Below are positions 44,701 to 52,932 of a DNA stretch of 64,000 nt, one piece after another; the stretch's first letter is position 1, and the number at the start of each line of letters is the position of its first letter. This DNA comes from an uncultured Coprococcus sp. GTDB lineage: Bacteria; Bacillota; Clostridia; Lachnospirales; Lachnospiraceae. The stretch covers positions 186,001 through 250,000 of the forward strand of contig CANQTC010000001.1 in assembly GCA_947626675.1 (NCBI GenBank). The letters are read 5' to 3'. Made by a program: the position numbers and the translations under genes. A model generated the notes under the pieces. It ran no database searches. It saw only the letters and a program-made list of their open reading frames with translations, and was not told where the DNA came from.

Positions 44701-47700
44701 CACTATTCTCGTTAAAAAAATCTACCCAGGCTTCCAAGTCACCGCTTTTATCATGAAGACTCTGCGAAACAGATTCATTTTCATTATCACCCTTTAACAA
44801 GGTTCCTTCAAAAGCCTGTACTCCTGTACTTTTAAATTTCTCCTTAACCTTATTTACATACTCTTCACCATTTATACTGCTTAAGTTTTTTGCTCCTGCA
44901 AATGCATATGAAGCCACGTCTATATCCTCGGACTTTGTCACTGTAATGGACGATAATTCATCCGCTCTTTTAAATGCTGAACCTGCTATCTTGGTCACCG
45001 GAATATCTGTCCCTGTTTTAGAAGAAATCATCTCCGGTATAGTATATTCCGTTCCTATATCAGGCGGACAATATACAAGTGTCGCTTTATCAGATTCTAT
45101 GCGGTATAAAACACCAAATTCGTCTGCATAATAATCTCCGGCAGTAAGATTTTCTATAGGAGTCGGCAGGTTATAGCCGCCCATATCAGGAAGCGTTATA
45201 TATTCTGCCGATTTAAAATCAATATCTTTCATTCCCATTAATTTTAATTTAGCTAAATCATCCGGGTTCAGTTTTTCTGCATCTCTGCCTGGTTTTAGCG
45301 TGAAGCCCTCACCTTTTACCCTGACATCACTTCCGCTTCCGGTAAATACAGGCGTATCTCCGGTTACATTCCACTCTATCTCCTTAACTACAGAATTATA
45401 AAATGCTGTTGTATCGATGGACTGCACCCCACCTGAAATTGTAACAGTATTTAAACTCTCGCAATTAGAAAATGCTTTTTCGCCAATCGTCTGTGCATCA
45501 TTAGAAAGTTCCACATTTCTTAATTTGTCACAGCCATTAAAAGCACTTGCTCCTATACTTGTAAGACTTTCCGGCAGGTTTAGTTTTCCTGTCAAGCCAT
45601 CACAATTATTGAAAGCATAACTGCCAATCGTCGTAAGACTTGACGGCAAATTATCAAGCTTTAGTTCCGTACAGCCGGAAAAAGCACTATTACCTATGCT
45701 TGTAACGCCATCCGGTATTATAACGGTTTCCAATTTATCACAGCTATAAAAAGTGCTACCCTGTATAACCGTAACGCCATCCGGTATGGTTACTGATGTT
45801 ATATTATCACAATCATAAAAAGCAGATGTTCCTATGCTCGTTACACCTTCCGGCAGGTTTAATTCTCCTGTTATGCCATCGCAGTTATAAAAAGTACTAT
45901 TCCCAATCGTTGTAAGACTTGAAGGTAAATTATCAAACTTTAATTTCGTACAGTTATAAAAAGCACTGCTACCTATACTTGTAACACCATCTGGTATTAT
46001 AATGTTTTCCAATTTATCACAACTATAAAAAGTGCTACCCTGTATAACCGTAACACCATCCGATATGGTTACTGATGTTATATTATCACAATCATAAAAA
46101 GCATATGTTCCTATGCTCGTTACACCTTCCGGCAGGTTTAATTCTCCTGTTAAGCCATCACAGTTGCGAAAGGCCTCACTGCCAATCATCGTAAGACTTG
46201 ACGGTAAATTATCAAGCTTTAGTTTTGTACAGCCGGAAAAAGCACCATTGCCTATACTTGTAACACCATCTGGTATTATAACGGTTTCCAATTTATCACA
46301 GCTATAAAAAGTGCTACCCTGTATAACCGTAACACCATCAGGTATGGTTACTGATGTTATATTATCACAATCATAAAAAGCAGATGTTCCTATGCTCGTT
46401 ACACCTTCCGGCAGGTTTAGTTCACCTGTTATGCCATCGCAGTAACGAAATGCCTCGCTACCTATCGTCGTAAGACTTGACGGTAAATTATCAAGATTTA
46501 ATTTCGTACAGTTATAAAAAGCCTGATTACCTATACTTGTAACACTGTCCGGTATTATAACTGTTTCCAATTTATCACAGCTATAAAAAATATTGTTCTG
46601 TATAGCCGTAACGCCATCCGGTATAGTTACTGATGTTATATTATCACAATCATTAAATGCAGATGTTCCTATACTTGTTAAACCTTCCGGCAGGTTTAGT
46701 TCTCCTGTTAAACCATCACAATTATAAAAAGCATTATTACCTATTTTTGTAATGCTGTCAGCAAGTTCTATACTTTCAATTTTTGTCTTTCCATTGAAAG
46801 TATTATTTCCAATAGAAGTTATGCCATTTGCAACTACTACCTTTTTTATATATGCTGAATAAACATTCCACGGACAATTACTTGCATTACTGTAATCAGG
46901 CATATCACCTGTACCCCCTATATGAAGAGTCAAATCATCATCAACATACCAATTTATACCCTCATTTACAGTTCCGCTTTTTTCCGCAATATCACCACAT
47001 CCACATACTGCATATCCATTTCCATCAATTTGATAAATATGAGTATTTCCAAGAGTCACTATTACCGGTATCTCATTTGGACTTTGCGGGCTGCTGTACC
47101 ATGATGCATCAACATAATATGTCTTATCCTTTTCTAATACATACGTCATTCTAAATTGTCCATGACCAGCATCGTCATCATTATATGTGAGTTGCTTTCC
47201 ATCCGCATCATATAAATAACCATATGTATCTCCTGATGAACGTGTAGACTCTATAATATATTGATGCGTATATTCTGGTACAAACGGTATGCGGACTTTA
47301 CTAGGTCTGCCTCTCGGAACATCTTTTACAATATATGTCTCATTCAATTTCAAAGGTTCATCAAGAATCGTAATACCATCTGCCTGCGGACTGATTCCAT
47401 TGTCAGGCGCAGCACCCCGTACAACTTTTTTCTTGTCATTTTCTGTTTTTTCCGTATTCGCTTCTGCTGCATTGGCTTCTCCCGGTGTTGCTTTGGAAAG
47501 AGCAGGATTTTCCGGAAGGACGCCATAGCCAAGTATACTATCGTCTGTCACTTCATATGTAAGCTCTTTTACCTGATTACTGGAATTTCCCTCTATTGTA
47601 CGAATACTATGAATGTCATCGCTTTCTTCTTCATTCAGAAGCTCTGATACGATTCCTACATGCTCGGCATCACCGTCTGCATCCCAGTCAAAGAATACCA

Positions 47701-48670
47701 AATCACCCTTCTTTGGTGTGTATTCTTTAGCGGATTGATACATTTCCTTTTTCGTAAGTTCTTCTATCCATGTCGTACAATTTGCATCATACGGAACATC
47801 TTCATTTGAAATTTCCGCATAATTCAGGCAGAACGACACAAACATGGCACACCAGTCCCCATATGCATTTCCATACCATGCACCATACCGGTTATATCCT
47901 CTTTCCGTTCCATCTTCTTCTACGACATAATTGGCACTGCTTTCGTGATATCCAATCTGACTTTTGGCAACAGCAATGATATCCTCCGACCATACTCCGG
48001 TCAGTTCAACATCAAACAAGCTGCGTTCCCATATTGCCGTGTCCTCTAAATCTGCTTCCGGATTTGAGAAGCAGGCACGGCTGTGCGTATGTTCTTCTTT
48101 ATCACATACAAGCACTTCTTCATAACATTCATCCGTATGTTTATGTCCCGATACTTCTTCATCAGAAAGTTCACATACAAGCTTCTTATTTGTCTTATAG
48201 CAGCTCTCATCATGTGTATGTGCGCCTTCCCCTTCTTCCATTCTGCAGTTGTAACTTTCAACGGTTTCATAGCACGCTTCCCCATGTTCATGTTCTTCCG
48301 CCGTATCTTCACAAACCAAGACCTGCTCACTCGTTATGCAGTCTGCCGTATGGATATGTCCTTTTGTTTCTTCCTTATCACAGATAAGCTCCGTTTCCTC
48401 TTCATAACAATCATCCGTATGGATATGTGTTTCCTGCGTATCTTCTTCTTTGTCGCAAATCAGTTTCTTCTCATAACAGCTTTTATCATGAGTATGTTCT
48501 TCCATCCCGCAATAGGTATCCTGTTCCATCGTAATTGCAGGAAGAATCATTGCATACGTCGTAAAAAATACCACTATGCACATCAATACACTGACAACCT
48601 TCCGCCATCTTTTATGAATGCTATGTTTTTTCAAAACATCTGATATGTGATGTAATATTTTCTGCTGCAT
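38702..48670 (-). CDS. Giant pilus tip adhesin: His/Cys repeats, CHAP, leucine-rich repeats, LPETG
   Basis: About 3,322 residues. The start at 48670 has AGGAGGG eight bases upstream; a longer frame would overlap the signal peptidase gene. Order: signal sequence/helix about 22-45; seven or so HxHxxxCY repeats with a partner Cys (about 50-205); a CHAP-type amidase/peptidase domain (about 225-385) with Cys in GDWCAMFVSFC and His in EHVGIV; a Ser/Pro/Ala/Glu linker; BspA-type leucine-rich repeats (about 600-1120); long beta-rich, Cna-like or DUF11-like domains (about 1250-3150); a SpaA domain with YVLVELKAPDGYN; YELPETGGSG, membrane helix and KIKGKRG. It is the likely pilus tip adhesin. The CHAP domain could help the pilus through peptidoglycan. 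Confidence 0.9.
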   Translation of the reverse strand: MQQKILHHISDVLKKHSIHKRWRKVVSVLMCIVVFFTTYAMILPAITMEQDTYCGMEEHTHDKSCYEKKLICDKEEDTQETHIHTDDCYEEETELICDKEETKGHIHTADCITSEQVLVCEDTAEEHEHGEACYETVESYNCRMEEGEGAHTHDESCYKTNKKLVCELSDEEVSGHKHTDECYEEVLVCDKEEHTHSRACFSNPEADLEDTAIWERSLFDVELTGVWSEDIIAVAKSQIGYHESSANYVVEEDGTERGYNRYGAWYGNAYGDWCAMFVSFCLNYAEISNEDVPYDANCTTWIEELTKKEMYQSAKEYTPKKGDLVFFDWDADGDAEHVGIVSELLNEEESDDIHSIRTIEGNSSNQVKELTYEVTDDSILGYGVLPENPALSKATPGEANAAEANTEKTENDKKKVVRGAAPDNGISPQADGITILDEPLKLNETYIVKDVPRGRPSKVRIPFVPEYTHQYIIESTRSSGDTYGYLYDADGKQLTYNDDDAGHGQFRMTYVLEKDKTYYVDASWYSSPQSPNEIPVIVTLGNTHIYQIDGNGYAVCGCGDIAEKSGTVNEGINWYVDDDLTLHIGGTGDMPDYSNASNCPWNVYSAYIKKVVVANGITSIGNNTFNGKTKIESIELADSITKIGNNAFYNCDGLTGELNLPEGLTSIGTSAFNDCDNITSVTIPDGVTAIQNNIFYSCDKLETVIIPDSVTSIGNQAFYNCTKLNLDNLPSSLTTIGSEAFRYCDGITGELNLPEGVTSIGTSAFYDCDNITSVTIPDGVTVIQGSTFYSCDKLETVIIPDGVTSIGNGAFSGCTKLKLDNLPSSLTMIGSEAFRNCDGLTGELNLPEGVTSIGTYAFYDCDNITSVTISDGVTVIQGSTFYSCDKLENIIIPDGVTSIGSSAFYNCTKLKFDNLPSSLTTIGNSTFYNCDGITGELNLPEGVTSIGTSAFYDCDNITSVTIPDGVTVIQGSTFYSCDKLETVIIPDGVTSIGNSAFSGCTELKLDNLPSSLTTIGSYAFNNCDGLTGKLNLPESLTSIGASAFNGCDKLRNVELSNDAQTIGEKAFSNCESLNTVTISGGVQSIDTTAFYNSVVKEIEWNVTGDTPVFTGSGSDVRVKGEGFTLKPGRDAEKLNPDDLAKLKLMGMKDIDFKSAEYITLPDMGGYNLPTPIENLTAGDYYADEFGVLYRIESDKATLVYCPPDIGTEYTIPEMISSKTGTDIPVTKIAGSAFKRADELSSITVTKSEDIDVASYAFAGAKNLSSINGEEYVNKVKEKFKSTGVQAFEGTLLKGDNENESVSQSLHDKSGDLEAWVDFFNENSEPFPDGKIELYTGEYLRPGISISSQKTTDVIRIYIHFDGDGYKIDNRIINQKQTFYAGSSPVYNCTLRKADAPDTYYYEITDIDTNGKTIKQNEQIIYPTPDTGGGKAVMWIDILTGEENETLGNEVRLDSSESIKEIEWITKKDLYPVRKSANNTVYMAGDVNGGAYFSELRYTITTQRSSATLEKKEKDYITSMDFTDSFKLPSAQNASENQQAVLHQEIIDAIENGTWWRDSSNNYYAPSATTSDGKRLICSLSGNNAYINSMEYDAENRILITKWTTYNDNMATEISTGNQTFNFGSQAVYVESPQSDVKYEFENKITETAHYSYSGDEVSDSTVSGSYTTKGRELSVSKTLKSGSNYFGGKLIWNIAVKNPGAFQNAELDYLSDKIPEYYYLSSGQIAELFNNADKDGHLLTITISNGTICSKPEAVTVTGVHGETGTTSYVNAGLNAPHSGMAGTDSSAIDSKVKIVITKAESGGVKLEFDYSDNAGDDGVIPEDREITCEANADAIQEALDEAGFFITRATTYAVRWDLPKNDDGVFILEGGRTIEKEIPATTKDSFMMSDGDKESSCSGSNSNIYNYVYAYKKDGNLKSSYEYHYIYNEFSVSKSASVAGDTLSSNTKLAEGDIIDYTPSFWNRQVSYHPGYDTLPFIDHMRGAQAVLAPKHYNLNKDWSTGLDIYTDKDGVEYYILDKPGVYKNVRLNSYTADHIEVKASSAGLDTLIYWYFIDFTLDAQRTTSLPYKALVCPNRISPGALNYTVSNECWLNDHEAHRLYNRISDIGGTIFKFEKEIVDEPGDKKEGVKRSVVHEGETVNYRFQLVEQETDTEVYLPGNVMKDLLPNTPKGFSWNKENVKVVSYEPGTDDSTVEVSNKDSWYISEKGENGRQYIIWEDDFLLIYKGTANIYVQLTYPSDTDNADNWIKYCDEYGESGIDNVLYISNVSSGVHHDLSAKTRAYLQKGVYSVGYRNRNDYSYVYYTNNEMENRLYYQNDDVCYRYVRYYVTIYNDSGTRLYLTELQDNLPKGFTYYKLLGGSTSTASGTYSVPADGSGNHKSCNIAGSTTTNDDGTQKVTFNFSKTTLSDSVKYDADKDRCYLEKGDYIDFYYDVRTNDVSGSEDYAVNSIAMPFDNYNEGGLSVADKQFKANAHSDWITNDGGCEKINNASAALSGFTGGNGDTEWLVSDVTVQRDTIKPGITKELTSVTSQGGVTSYGVTSANPSDTLNWTLIAENAGHMNLTDYVITDVMPSPYMFTGDVTLKISSGTRSVLEASNGSLFKLSFDGDSKENLRIIVTPNTDDGTPVEITPGGEAKEIEVLVRYGRSGSSYIYDIKKKMQVAVAFDERDNAVLSMHFQDSYFSIPEINGKAELTLSTKRIGSNQENRVMSNVCYITPTGQTWDHNVSQGNYTNFAPLDSLGIDMDSSVRNSAPVTLSYGYTTAAKKYINDKNDVNNQAVSDSGTKFILLDGSRKTFTYTLEVDNTNSPSAFENLVLIDNLPEVGDYSTYDDTIQRNSEFKVNFSNTPNIDVKVKQDGGKSYEQVDSKYYTVEYSDAVVDVEKSYSFSDEDKKGAGYGDGWSTELKPTSRSIRITIRDPYVSGSNSAQGIMPKGCSVQISFDAVIDEPDSVEPGEIAWNNFGYHYNMKNDSSELESQTDNVGLKAPTVPEIQKLLQDEKRQPFNAEEDETFRFVLYQGNEIRPESGNYIGEEELYKKLTDGGRKFTTFNLKVEKGNDRSEIIKLKELMCYEWSESGGLKVTENLFTWDNNKRYSIVEFVDNPDYIFASVNRRTNQTYQFTYVPSSQASLNVINTRRSFELMLDKTDETGSQHLSGAYFGLYSPDLSDAISDEAYNALTLEEKPAKTLVYPAAVDAEENNTEATEADNPGGSEQDNTDTGQTYYLCAVEKTAAGGGLKFAELLRDKYVLVELKAPDGYNLDKTPRLIERTADYKDISIAVQNEVGYELPETGGSGTIPYNVAGLLLMIFAACLMYKIKGKRG
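45480..46860. repeat. 279-bp higher-order repeat in the LRR region
   Basis: The leucine-rich block contains near-copies of a 279-bp unit (93 residues, four LRRs), with equivalent bases near 45840, 46119 and 46400, and more divergent copies on either side. Each unit reads roughly GELNLPEGVTSIGTSAF, SVTIPDGVTVIQGSTF, TVIIPDGVTSIGNGAF, LDNLPSSLTTIGSEAF. This suggests recent unequal crossing-over and length variation. Confidence 0.8.
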
Positions 48671-48699
48671 AGTAATCCCTCCTAGTCTGTTTGCCCCAA

Positions 48700-49290
48700 C
48701 TAATCTATCATTCCTATTTTTTTGACCGGCCATAATACATATACGATTCTGCCTACAATCTGCTCCTCTGCAACACATCCCACCGATGCATTGCGGCTAT
48801 CTAATGATGTGGAGCGATGGTCTCCCATTACAAAATATCTTCCATCCGGCACCTGATATGGTAATTCAATATTACAATCGCCAAATGCCTTTTCTGTCAG
48901 ATAAGGTTCATCTATCTCTACACCATCTACAAATACCGTACCATCTTCCCGAATATCAACAAAGCTTCCCGGTCCGGCAATCACTCTTTTTACAAGAATC
49001 TTATTATTGTAGTAAAATGCAACTACATCTCCGGTATGCGGTACTCCGCCTTTAACAGACAGCACAATCTCTCCTTCGTTTAAAGTCGGTGACATCGACG
49101 TACCATATATTTTCAAAACAGGCAGCAATAACGTAGCCACAAGCACAGCGGCAGCGGCAACTGTAATCAGTATAACTATCGTGCTGCGCAATGCCCACAT
49201 ATAGCGTTCCCGCTTTTTTACGCGTTTCAGTTCCTCTTCTATCGCGTTCATATCCGGAATCATTATTTCATTTTTGTCTTTTTCCTGCAT
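48700..49290 (-). CDS. Type I signal peptidase
   Basis: A 196-residue signal peptidase I. One membrane helix (about 37-60) is followed by the catalytic Ser65 in GTSMSPTL and Lys101 in LVKRVIAG, then the conserved GDHRSTSLDSRNASVG box. It is bacterial-type with Ser/Lys dyad, not the ER-like SipW type. Its position in the pilus operon, just before the tip gene, suggests it is dedicated to processing the pilus proteins, as seen in other sortase clusters. Confidence 0.93.
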   Translation of the reverse strand: MQEKDKNEIMIPDMNAIEEELKRVKKRERYMWALRSTIVILITVAAAAVLVATLLLPVLKIYGTSMSPTLNEGEIVLSVKGGVPHTGDVVAFYYNNKILVKRVIAGPGSFVDIREDGTVFVDGVEIDEPYLTEKAFGDCNIELPYQVPDGRYFVMGDHRSTSLDSRNASVGCVAEEQIVGRIVYVLWPVKKIGMID

Positions 49291-49585
49291 CCTTACACCC
49301 GGTCTTTTTTTTATTCTTATAAGTCATTTGAACGGAATGAACGTAGTCGTCCGCAGCCTGCTGCGCCACCTCAAATATTCCGTTTAAAGCAAGAGCAGCT
49401 TCTGCAATTGAGCCTGATTTTTCAAGTATGATTTCACGTTCTTCCAGTTTCTTATTTGCCTCATCCAGTTCCTGCTTTAATATCTCTTCATTCTGCTTCA
49501 TTTTATAGATAATCTCAATTAATTCACTACGCTTTAAGTGCCTTAATTCTTTATCTGATGAAACATCTTTATTTTCATCCTGCAT
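49268..49585 (-). CDS. Coiled-coil protein at head of pilus operon
   Basis: About 105 residues from the ATG at 49585 (an alternative TTG lies 21 nt upstream). Residues about 15-60 form a charged coiled coil (LKRSELIEIIYKMKQNEE, LDEANKKLEEREIILE), followed by an Ala-rich helix and a basic tail. No membrane segment. The 3' end overlaps the signal peptidase gene by 23 nt. Similar short proteins precede signal peptidases in sortase/pilus loci of related bacteria; the function is unknown, a scaffold or chaperone is possible. Upstream, at 49640-49672, lie a TATAAT box and an imperfect inverted repeat with arms AAGTG/CACTT and ACATT/AATGT. Confidence 0.65.
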   Translation of the reverse strand: MQDENKDVSSDKELRHLKRSELIEIIYKMKQNEEILKQELDEANKKLEEREIILEKSGSIAEAALALNGIFEVAQQAADDYVHSVQMTYKNKKKTGCKDAGKRQK

Positions 49586-49746
49586 GCTCAGTTTTTCCTT
49601 CTTCAATATTCATTCTTCCGCTTCGCTTGAATTCGTTAAGTGTTCACATTATATCATAAAATGTCACTTCTGCATATATGTATCACCCTATCTTGTTAAT
49701 TTTTTGTCTATTTTTTTACTATATTCGTTCAAAAAGAATAAAAATT

Positions 49747-49775
49747 ACCGCCTTGTGACAAAGCCACAAGACGGC
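49747..49775 (-). terminator. Terminator of the feo operon
   Basis: Eleven-base arms GCCGTCTTGTG (49765-49775) and CACAAGGCGGT (49747-49757) on the minus strand, 7-nt loop, then AATTTTTATT. It follows the feoB stop by 34 nt. Confidence 0.8.
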
Positions 49776-49808
49776 ATATATGATTAATATTAATTGGAAG
49801 AGCATCAT

Positions 49809-52202
49809 TTATTTTACTGTATTCAGTTTCAAATTCACATTGAGCGTTTTACTTTCTTTATATGGTCTTACAAGTAAGAAGATAAATCCTGCTACCAGTA
49901 AGAACGCAACTGCTGTCCATATGCCAAATCCGCCCCCTGTTACAAGTGTGCCAATCTGGAAAACACAAAGGGATACAATATAAGCAAGTACACACTGATA
50001 TCCGATTGCAAACCAGAACCATTTTGCACTGTTCATCTCTCTCTTAATCGCACCCATCGCTGCAAAACATGGTGCGCAGAGAAGATTAAATACAAGGAAT
50101 GAATATGCAGCAAGCTTTGAAAGTCCCTCAAAATCAAGAACACCAAATACGCCTACAACTTCCTCCTTTGCTACAAGTCCCATAATGGTCGCTATCGTTG
50201 CTCTGATATTGTCAAATCCAAGCGGTGCAAAAATAACAGCTATCGCATTTCCAATCTTACCAAGCACAGAAGCCTCGAGCTCCATATCAGCATCAAATAA
50301 GAATTTTCCATCAACCCATCCAAATGCAGAACCTGCCCAGATGATGATAGAAGAAAGGAGAATAATCGTTCCAGCCTTCTTGATGAATGACCATCCACGC
50401 TCCCACATACTTCTTAATACATTCTTAACTGTAGGAAGATGGTATGCAGGAAGCTCCATAACAAATGGTGCAGGCTCTCCGGCAAACATCTTTGTTTTCT
50501 TAAGAATAATACCTGAACATATAATAGCCGCAATTCCTATAAAATATGCACTAGGTGCTACCCACCATGCATTTCCAAAAAGAGCTGCTGCTATCAGCGC
50601 TACAATCGGCATCTTTGCTCCGCAAGGAACAAATGTTGTTGTCATGATTGTCATCTTGCGGTCTCTGTCGTTTTCAATCGTTCTGGATGCCATAACACCC
50701 GGAACACCGCATCCTGAACCAATCAGCATCGGAATAAATGATTTTCCTGACAAACCAAATTTTCTAAATATTCTATCCATAATGAAGGCAACTCTCGCCA
50801 TATACCCACAAGCTTCAAGGAAAGCAAGGAATATAAAGAGTACAAGCATCTGCGGCACAAAGCCAAGAACAGCGCCTACACCGGCTACAATACCATCTAC
50901 AATCAGTCCTTCAACAACTTCATTACAATGGATTGCCTCAAGCCCGTTTGTAACAAGAACAGGGATACCCGGAACCCATGTACCATAATCAGCAGGCTCA
51001 GGTGCTTCTTCCATTTTTTCATCTACAAGCCCCGATATATCAAAGCCTTCTTCAGCAAGCGACTCTCCATATGTACCATAAGCTTCATCAAAAGCACCGT
51101 AATCTTCATCATTTACAGCATCCAGTATATCGCCTGCGCCAATAACTTCCGCTTCATCTGCAGCAGAAACAATATTCTTTACGTCATCAATAAATATATT
51201 TTCCTGTGCAAACTTATCCACAGCATCGTCGTAGTCTGAGCTTCCCATTCCAAACAGATGAAAACCATCACCAAAGAGACAGTCATTTGTCCAGTCCGTC
51301 GCCCACGCACCAACAGTCGAAATGGAAACATAATATACGATAATCATGACAATTGCAAATATCGGCAGCGCCAATATTCTGTTTGTAACAATCTTATCAA
51401 TCTTATCTGATATCGTAAGCTTTGATTTTGACTTCTTTTTGTAGCAGTCAGCAATCATTGATGATATATAAACATATCGTTCATTGGTAATAATACTTTC
51501 CGTATCATCATCAAACGCTTTTTCAAGAATATTAATTTCGGCAGATACATCAACCTTCCTGCCGAGCAAGGTCTCAATCTTATCATCTCTTTCAATAAGC
51601 TTTATTGCAAAGAATCGTTTCTGCACTTCACTTACATCCGTAATTTTCTTTGACACATTCTCGATAGCCATCTCAACGTCAGGATTAAATCGATGCGTCA
51701 CATCCGAAACCGTTTTTCCGGCAAGCGTTGCTGCCTTTTTTGCAGCTTCCATAACACCTGTACCTTTAAGCGCTGATATTTCAACCACTTCACAGCCAAG
51801 ATTTTCCGAAAGCTTTTTTATATTGATACTGTCTCCATTTTTCTTTACAATATCCATCATATTAACAGCCATTAGAACCGGAATCCCAAGCTCAAGCAAC
51901 TGTGTCGATAAATACAAATTTCTCTCAAGATTCGTACCATCGATAATATTTAAAATAACATCCGGTTTTTCATTAATCAGGTAATTTCTTGCAACAACCT
52001 CTTCTAATGTATATGGTGATAAAGAGTATATTCCCGGAAGGTCAATAATCGTAACCTCTTTATTTCCTTTGAGTTTTCCTTCTTTCTTTTCTACCGTTAC
52101 ACCCGGCCAGTTGCCAACAAACTGATTAGAACCGGTGAGTGCGTTAAACAATGTAGTTTTACCGCAGTTTGGATTTCCTGCGAGCGCAATTTTAATTGAC
52201 AT
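49809..52202 (-). CDS. feoB: Ferrous iron transporter FeoB
   Basis: About 797 residues from the ATG at 52202, which has a GAAAGGAAG site; upstream in-frame ATGs are less likely. The N-terminal GTPase domain has GNPNCGKTTLFN (G1), a G3 DLPGIYSLSP and G4 VNMMD. A GDI-like helical domain follows, then the membrane part with two Gate motifs (LIGSGCGVPGVMA near 500 and the later LLCAPCFAAMGAI). A non-conserved, Asp/Glu-rich loop of about 90 residues (about 320-410) precedes the second half. FeoB imports Fe2+ driven by its G-domain. It follows two feoA genes; control by the DtxR-type operator upstream is likely. Confidence 0.97.
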   Translation of the reverse strand: MSIKIALAGNPNCGKTTLFNALTGSNQFVGNWPGVTVEKKEGKLKGNKEVTIIDLPGIYSLSPYTLEEVVARNYLINEKPDVILNIIDGTNLERNLYLSTQLLELGIPVLMAVNMMDIVKKNGDSINIKKLSENLGCEVVEISALKGTGVMEAAKKAATLAGKTVSDVTHRFNPDVEMAIENVSKKITDVSEVQKRFFAIKLIERDDKIETLLGRKVDVSAEINILEKAFDDDTESIITNERYVYISSMIADCYKKKSKSKLTISDKIDKIVTNRILALPIFAIVMIIVYYVSISTVGAWATDWTNDCLFGDGFHLFGMGSSDYDDAVDKFAQENIFIDDVKNIVSAADEAEVIGAGDILDAVNDEDYGAFDEAYGTYGESLAEEGFDISGLVDEKMEEAPEPADYGTWVPGIPVLVTNGLEAIHCNEVVEGLIVDGIVAGVGAVLGFVPQMLVLFIFLAFLEACGYMARVAFIMDRIFRKFGLSGKSFIPMLIGSGCGVPGVMASRTIENDRDRKMTIMTTTFVPCGAKMPIVALIAAALFGNAWWVAPSAYFIGIAAIICSGIILKKTKMFAGEPAPFVMELPAYHLPTVKNVLRSMWERGWSFIKKAGTIILLSSIIIWAGSAFGWVDGKFLFDADMELEASVLGKIGNAIAVIFAPLGFDNIRATIATIMGLVAKEEVVGVFGVLDFEGLSKLAAYSFLVFNLLCAPCFAAMGAIKREMNSAKWFWFAIGYQCVLAYIVSLCVFQIGTLVTGGGFGIWTAVAFLLVAGFIFLLVRPYKESKTLNVNLKLNTVK

Positions 52203-52291
52203 CTTAAACTTCCTTTCTTTTAAAAGTATTATCATTTAATTAGAAATATCTATCAACTATTAGCAATATCTAACTATGCAGTAAAAAAAAA

Positions 52292-52513
52292 TTAATCGAC
52301 TTCTACCATCTCAGCATCTGCTTTCCGAAGTGATAGTTCGTATCCTCTTACTGTTATTTCCACAGGGTCACCAAGCGGTGCAACCTTACGGATATATACC
52401 TGCACGCCCTTTGTAATCCCCATATCCATGATACGCCTTTTCACAGGGCCTTCTCCTGTCAGCTTCTTTACCACAACCGTTTCTCCAACTTTAACATCTC
52501 TTAATGTTTTCAT
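52292..52513 (-). CDS. feoA: FeoA-family protein (second)
   Basis: A 73-residue SH3-like FeoA protein. The family pattern RRIMDMGITKGVQVYIRKVAPLGDP and the closing SLRKADAEMVEV are clear. FeoA assists FeoB, binding its cytoplasmic domain. It lies between the other feoA and feoB. Two feoA paralogues before feoB are common in Clostridia. Confidence 0.93.
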   Translation of the reverse strand: MKTLRDVKVGETVVVKKLTGEGPVKRRIMDMGITKGVQVYIRKVAPLGDPVEITVRGYELSLRKADAEMVEVD

Positions 52514-52552
52514 GTATTACTCCCTTCATTCTAATCATACTAGTCATATCTG

Positions 52553-52771
52553 CTATACCATTATTTTCGCTGCCATATCTTTTCCGATTGCAACCCTTGA
52601 TTCCTTAATATTTACAATCAGATTTCCTCCGACATCAGATACAACAGTAACCGTACTTCCTGCTACAAATCCAAGATTCTCAAGAAACCGCTTCACCTCA
52701 TCCTTGCCTGTTATCTTTTTAATCGTGTTTGTTTCACCTGCTTTTGCAAATGCTAAAGGCATCATAATCAT
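52553..52771 (-). CDS. feoA: FeoA-family protein (first)
   Basis: A 72-residue SH3-like FeoA protein with FLENLGFVAGSTVTVVSDVGGN and SRVAIGKDMAAKIMV. It is the first gene behind the iron-box promoter and differs from its sister by a more acidic N-terminal half. Role: accessory factor of ferrous iron transport. Confidence 0.93.
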   Translation of the reverse strand: MIMMPLAFAKAGETNTIKKITGKDEVKRFLENLGFVAGSTVTVVSDVGGNLIVNIKESRVAIGKDMAAKIMV

Positions 52772-52814
52772 CTTCTTCCTAATTAATATATAAAAGGTAC
52801 TCCTTTGTTTCGTG

Positions 52815-52846
52815 GTTAGTATATACTAACGTACATTAGTTGTCAA
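52815..52846 (-). promoter_or_regulatory. feo promoter overlapped by DtxR-type operator
   Basis: On the minus strand a perfect TTGACA (52841-52846), 17-bp spacer and TATACT (52818-52823). The -10 box lies inside a perfect 16-bp palindrome GTTAG-TATATA-CTAAC (52815-52830). Metal-loaded repressor would cover the -10 region and block feoA-feoA-feoB. Confidence 0.8.
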
Positions 52847-52932
52847 CAACTTTTTTCTATAAATATCTACTTTTTCTTTTTATTTGAACAAATTGGCATA
52901 TTATGCTATACTCCATATATTATCATATGATG

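Noticed and set aside
45400-46860. Regular short repeats that could be mistaken for a CRISPR array
   Set aside because: The repeats are in frame, encode leucine-rich repeats and have no unique spacers of constant length. No cas genes are present.
48671-48778. N-terminal extension of the giant tip protein by 36 residues
   Set aside because: That part lies in the end of the signal peptidase gene, has no signal-peptide character, and a perfect AGGAGGG precedes the ATG at 48670.
50185-50988. A 267-codon open frame on the plus strand
   Set aside because: It lies wholly antisense to feoB, whose protein is unmistakable, and its translation matches no pattern. Treated as a chance frame.
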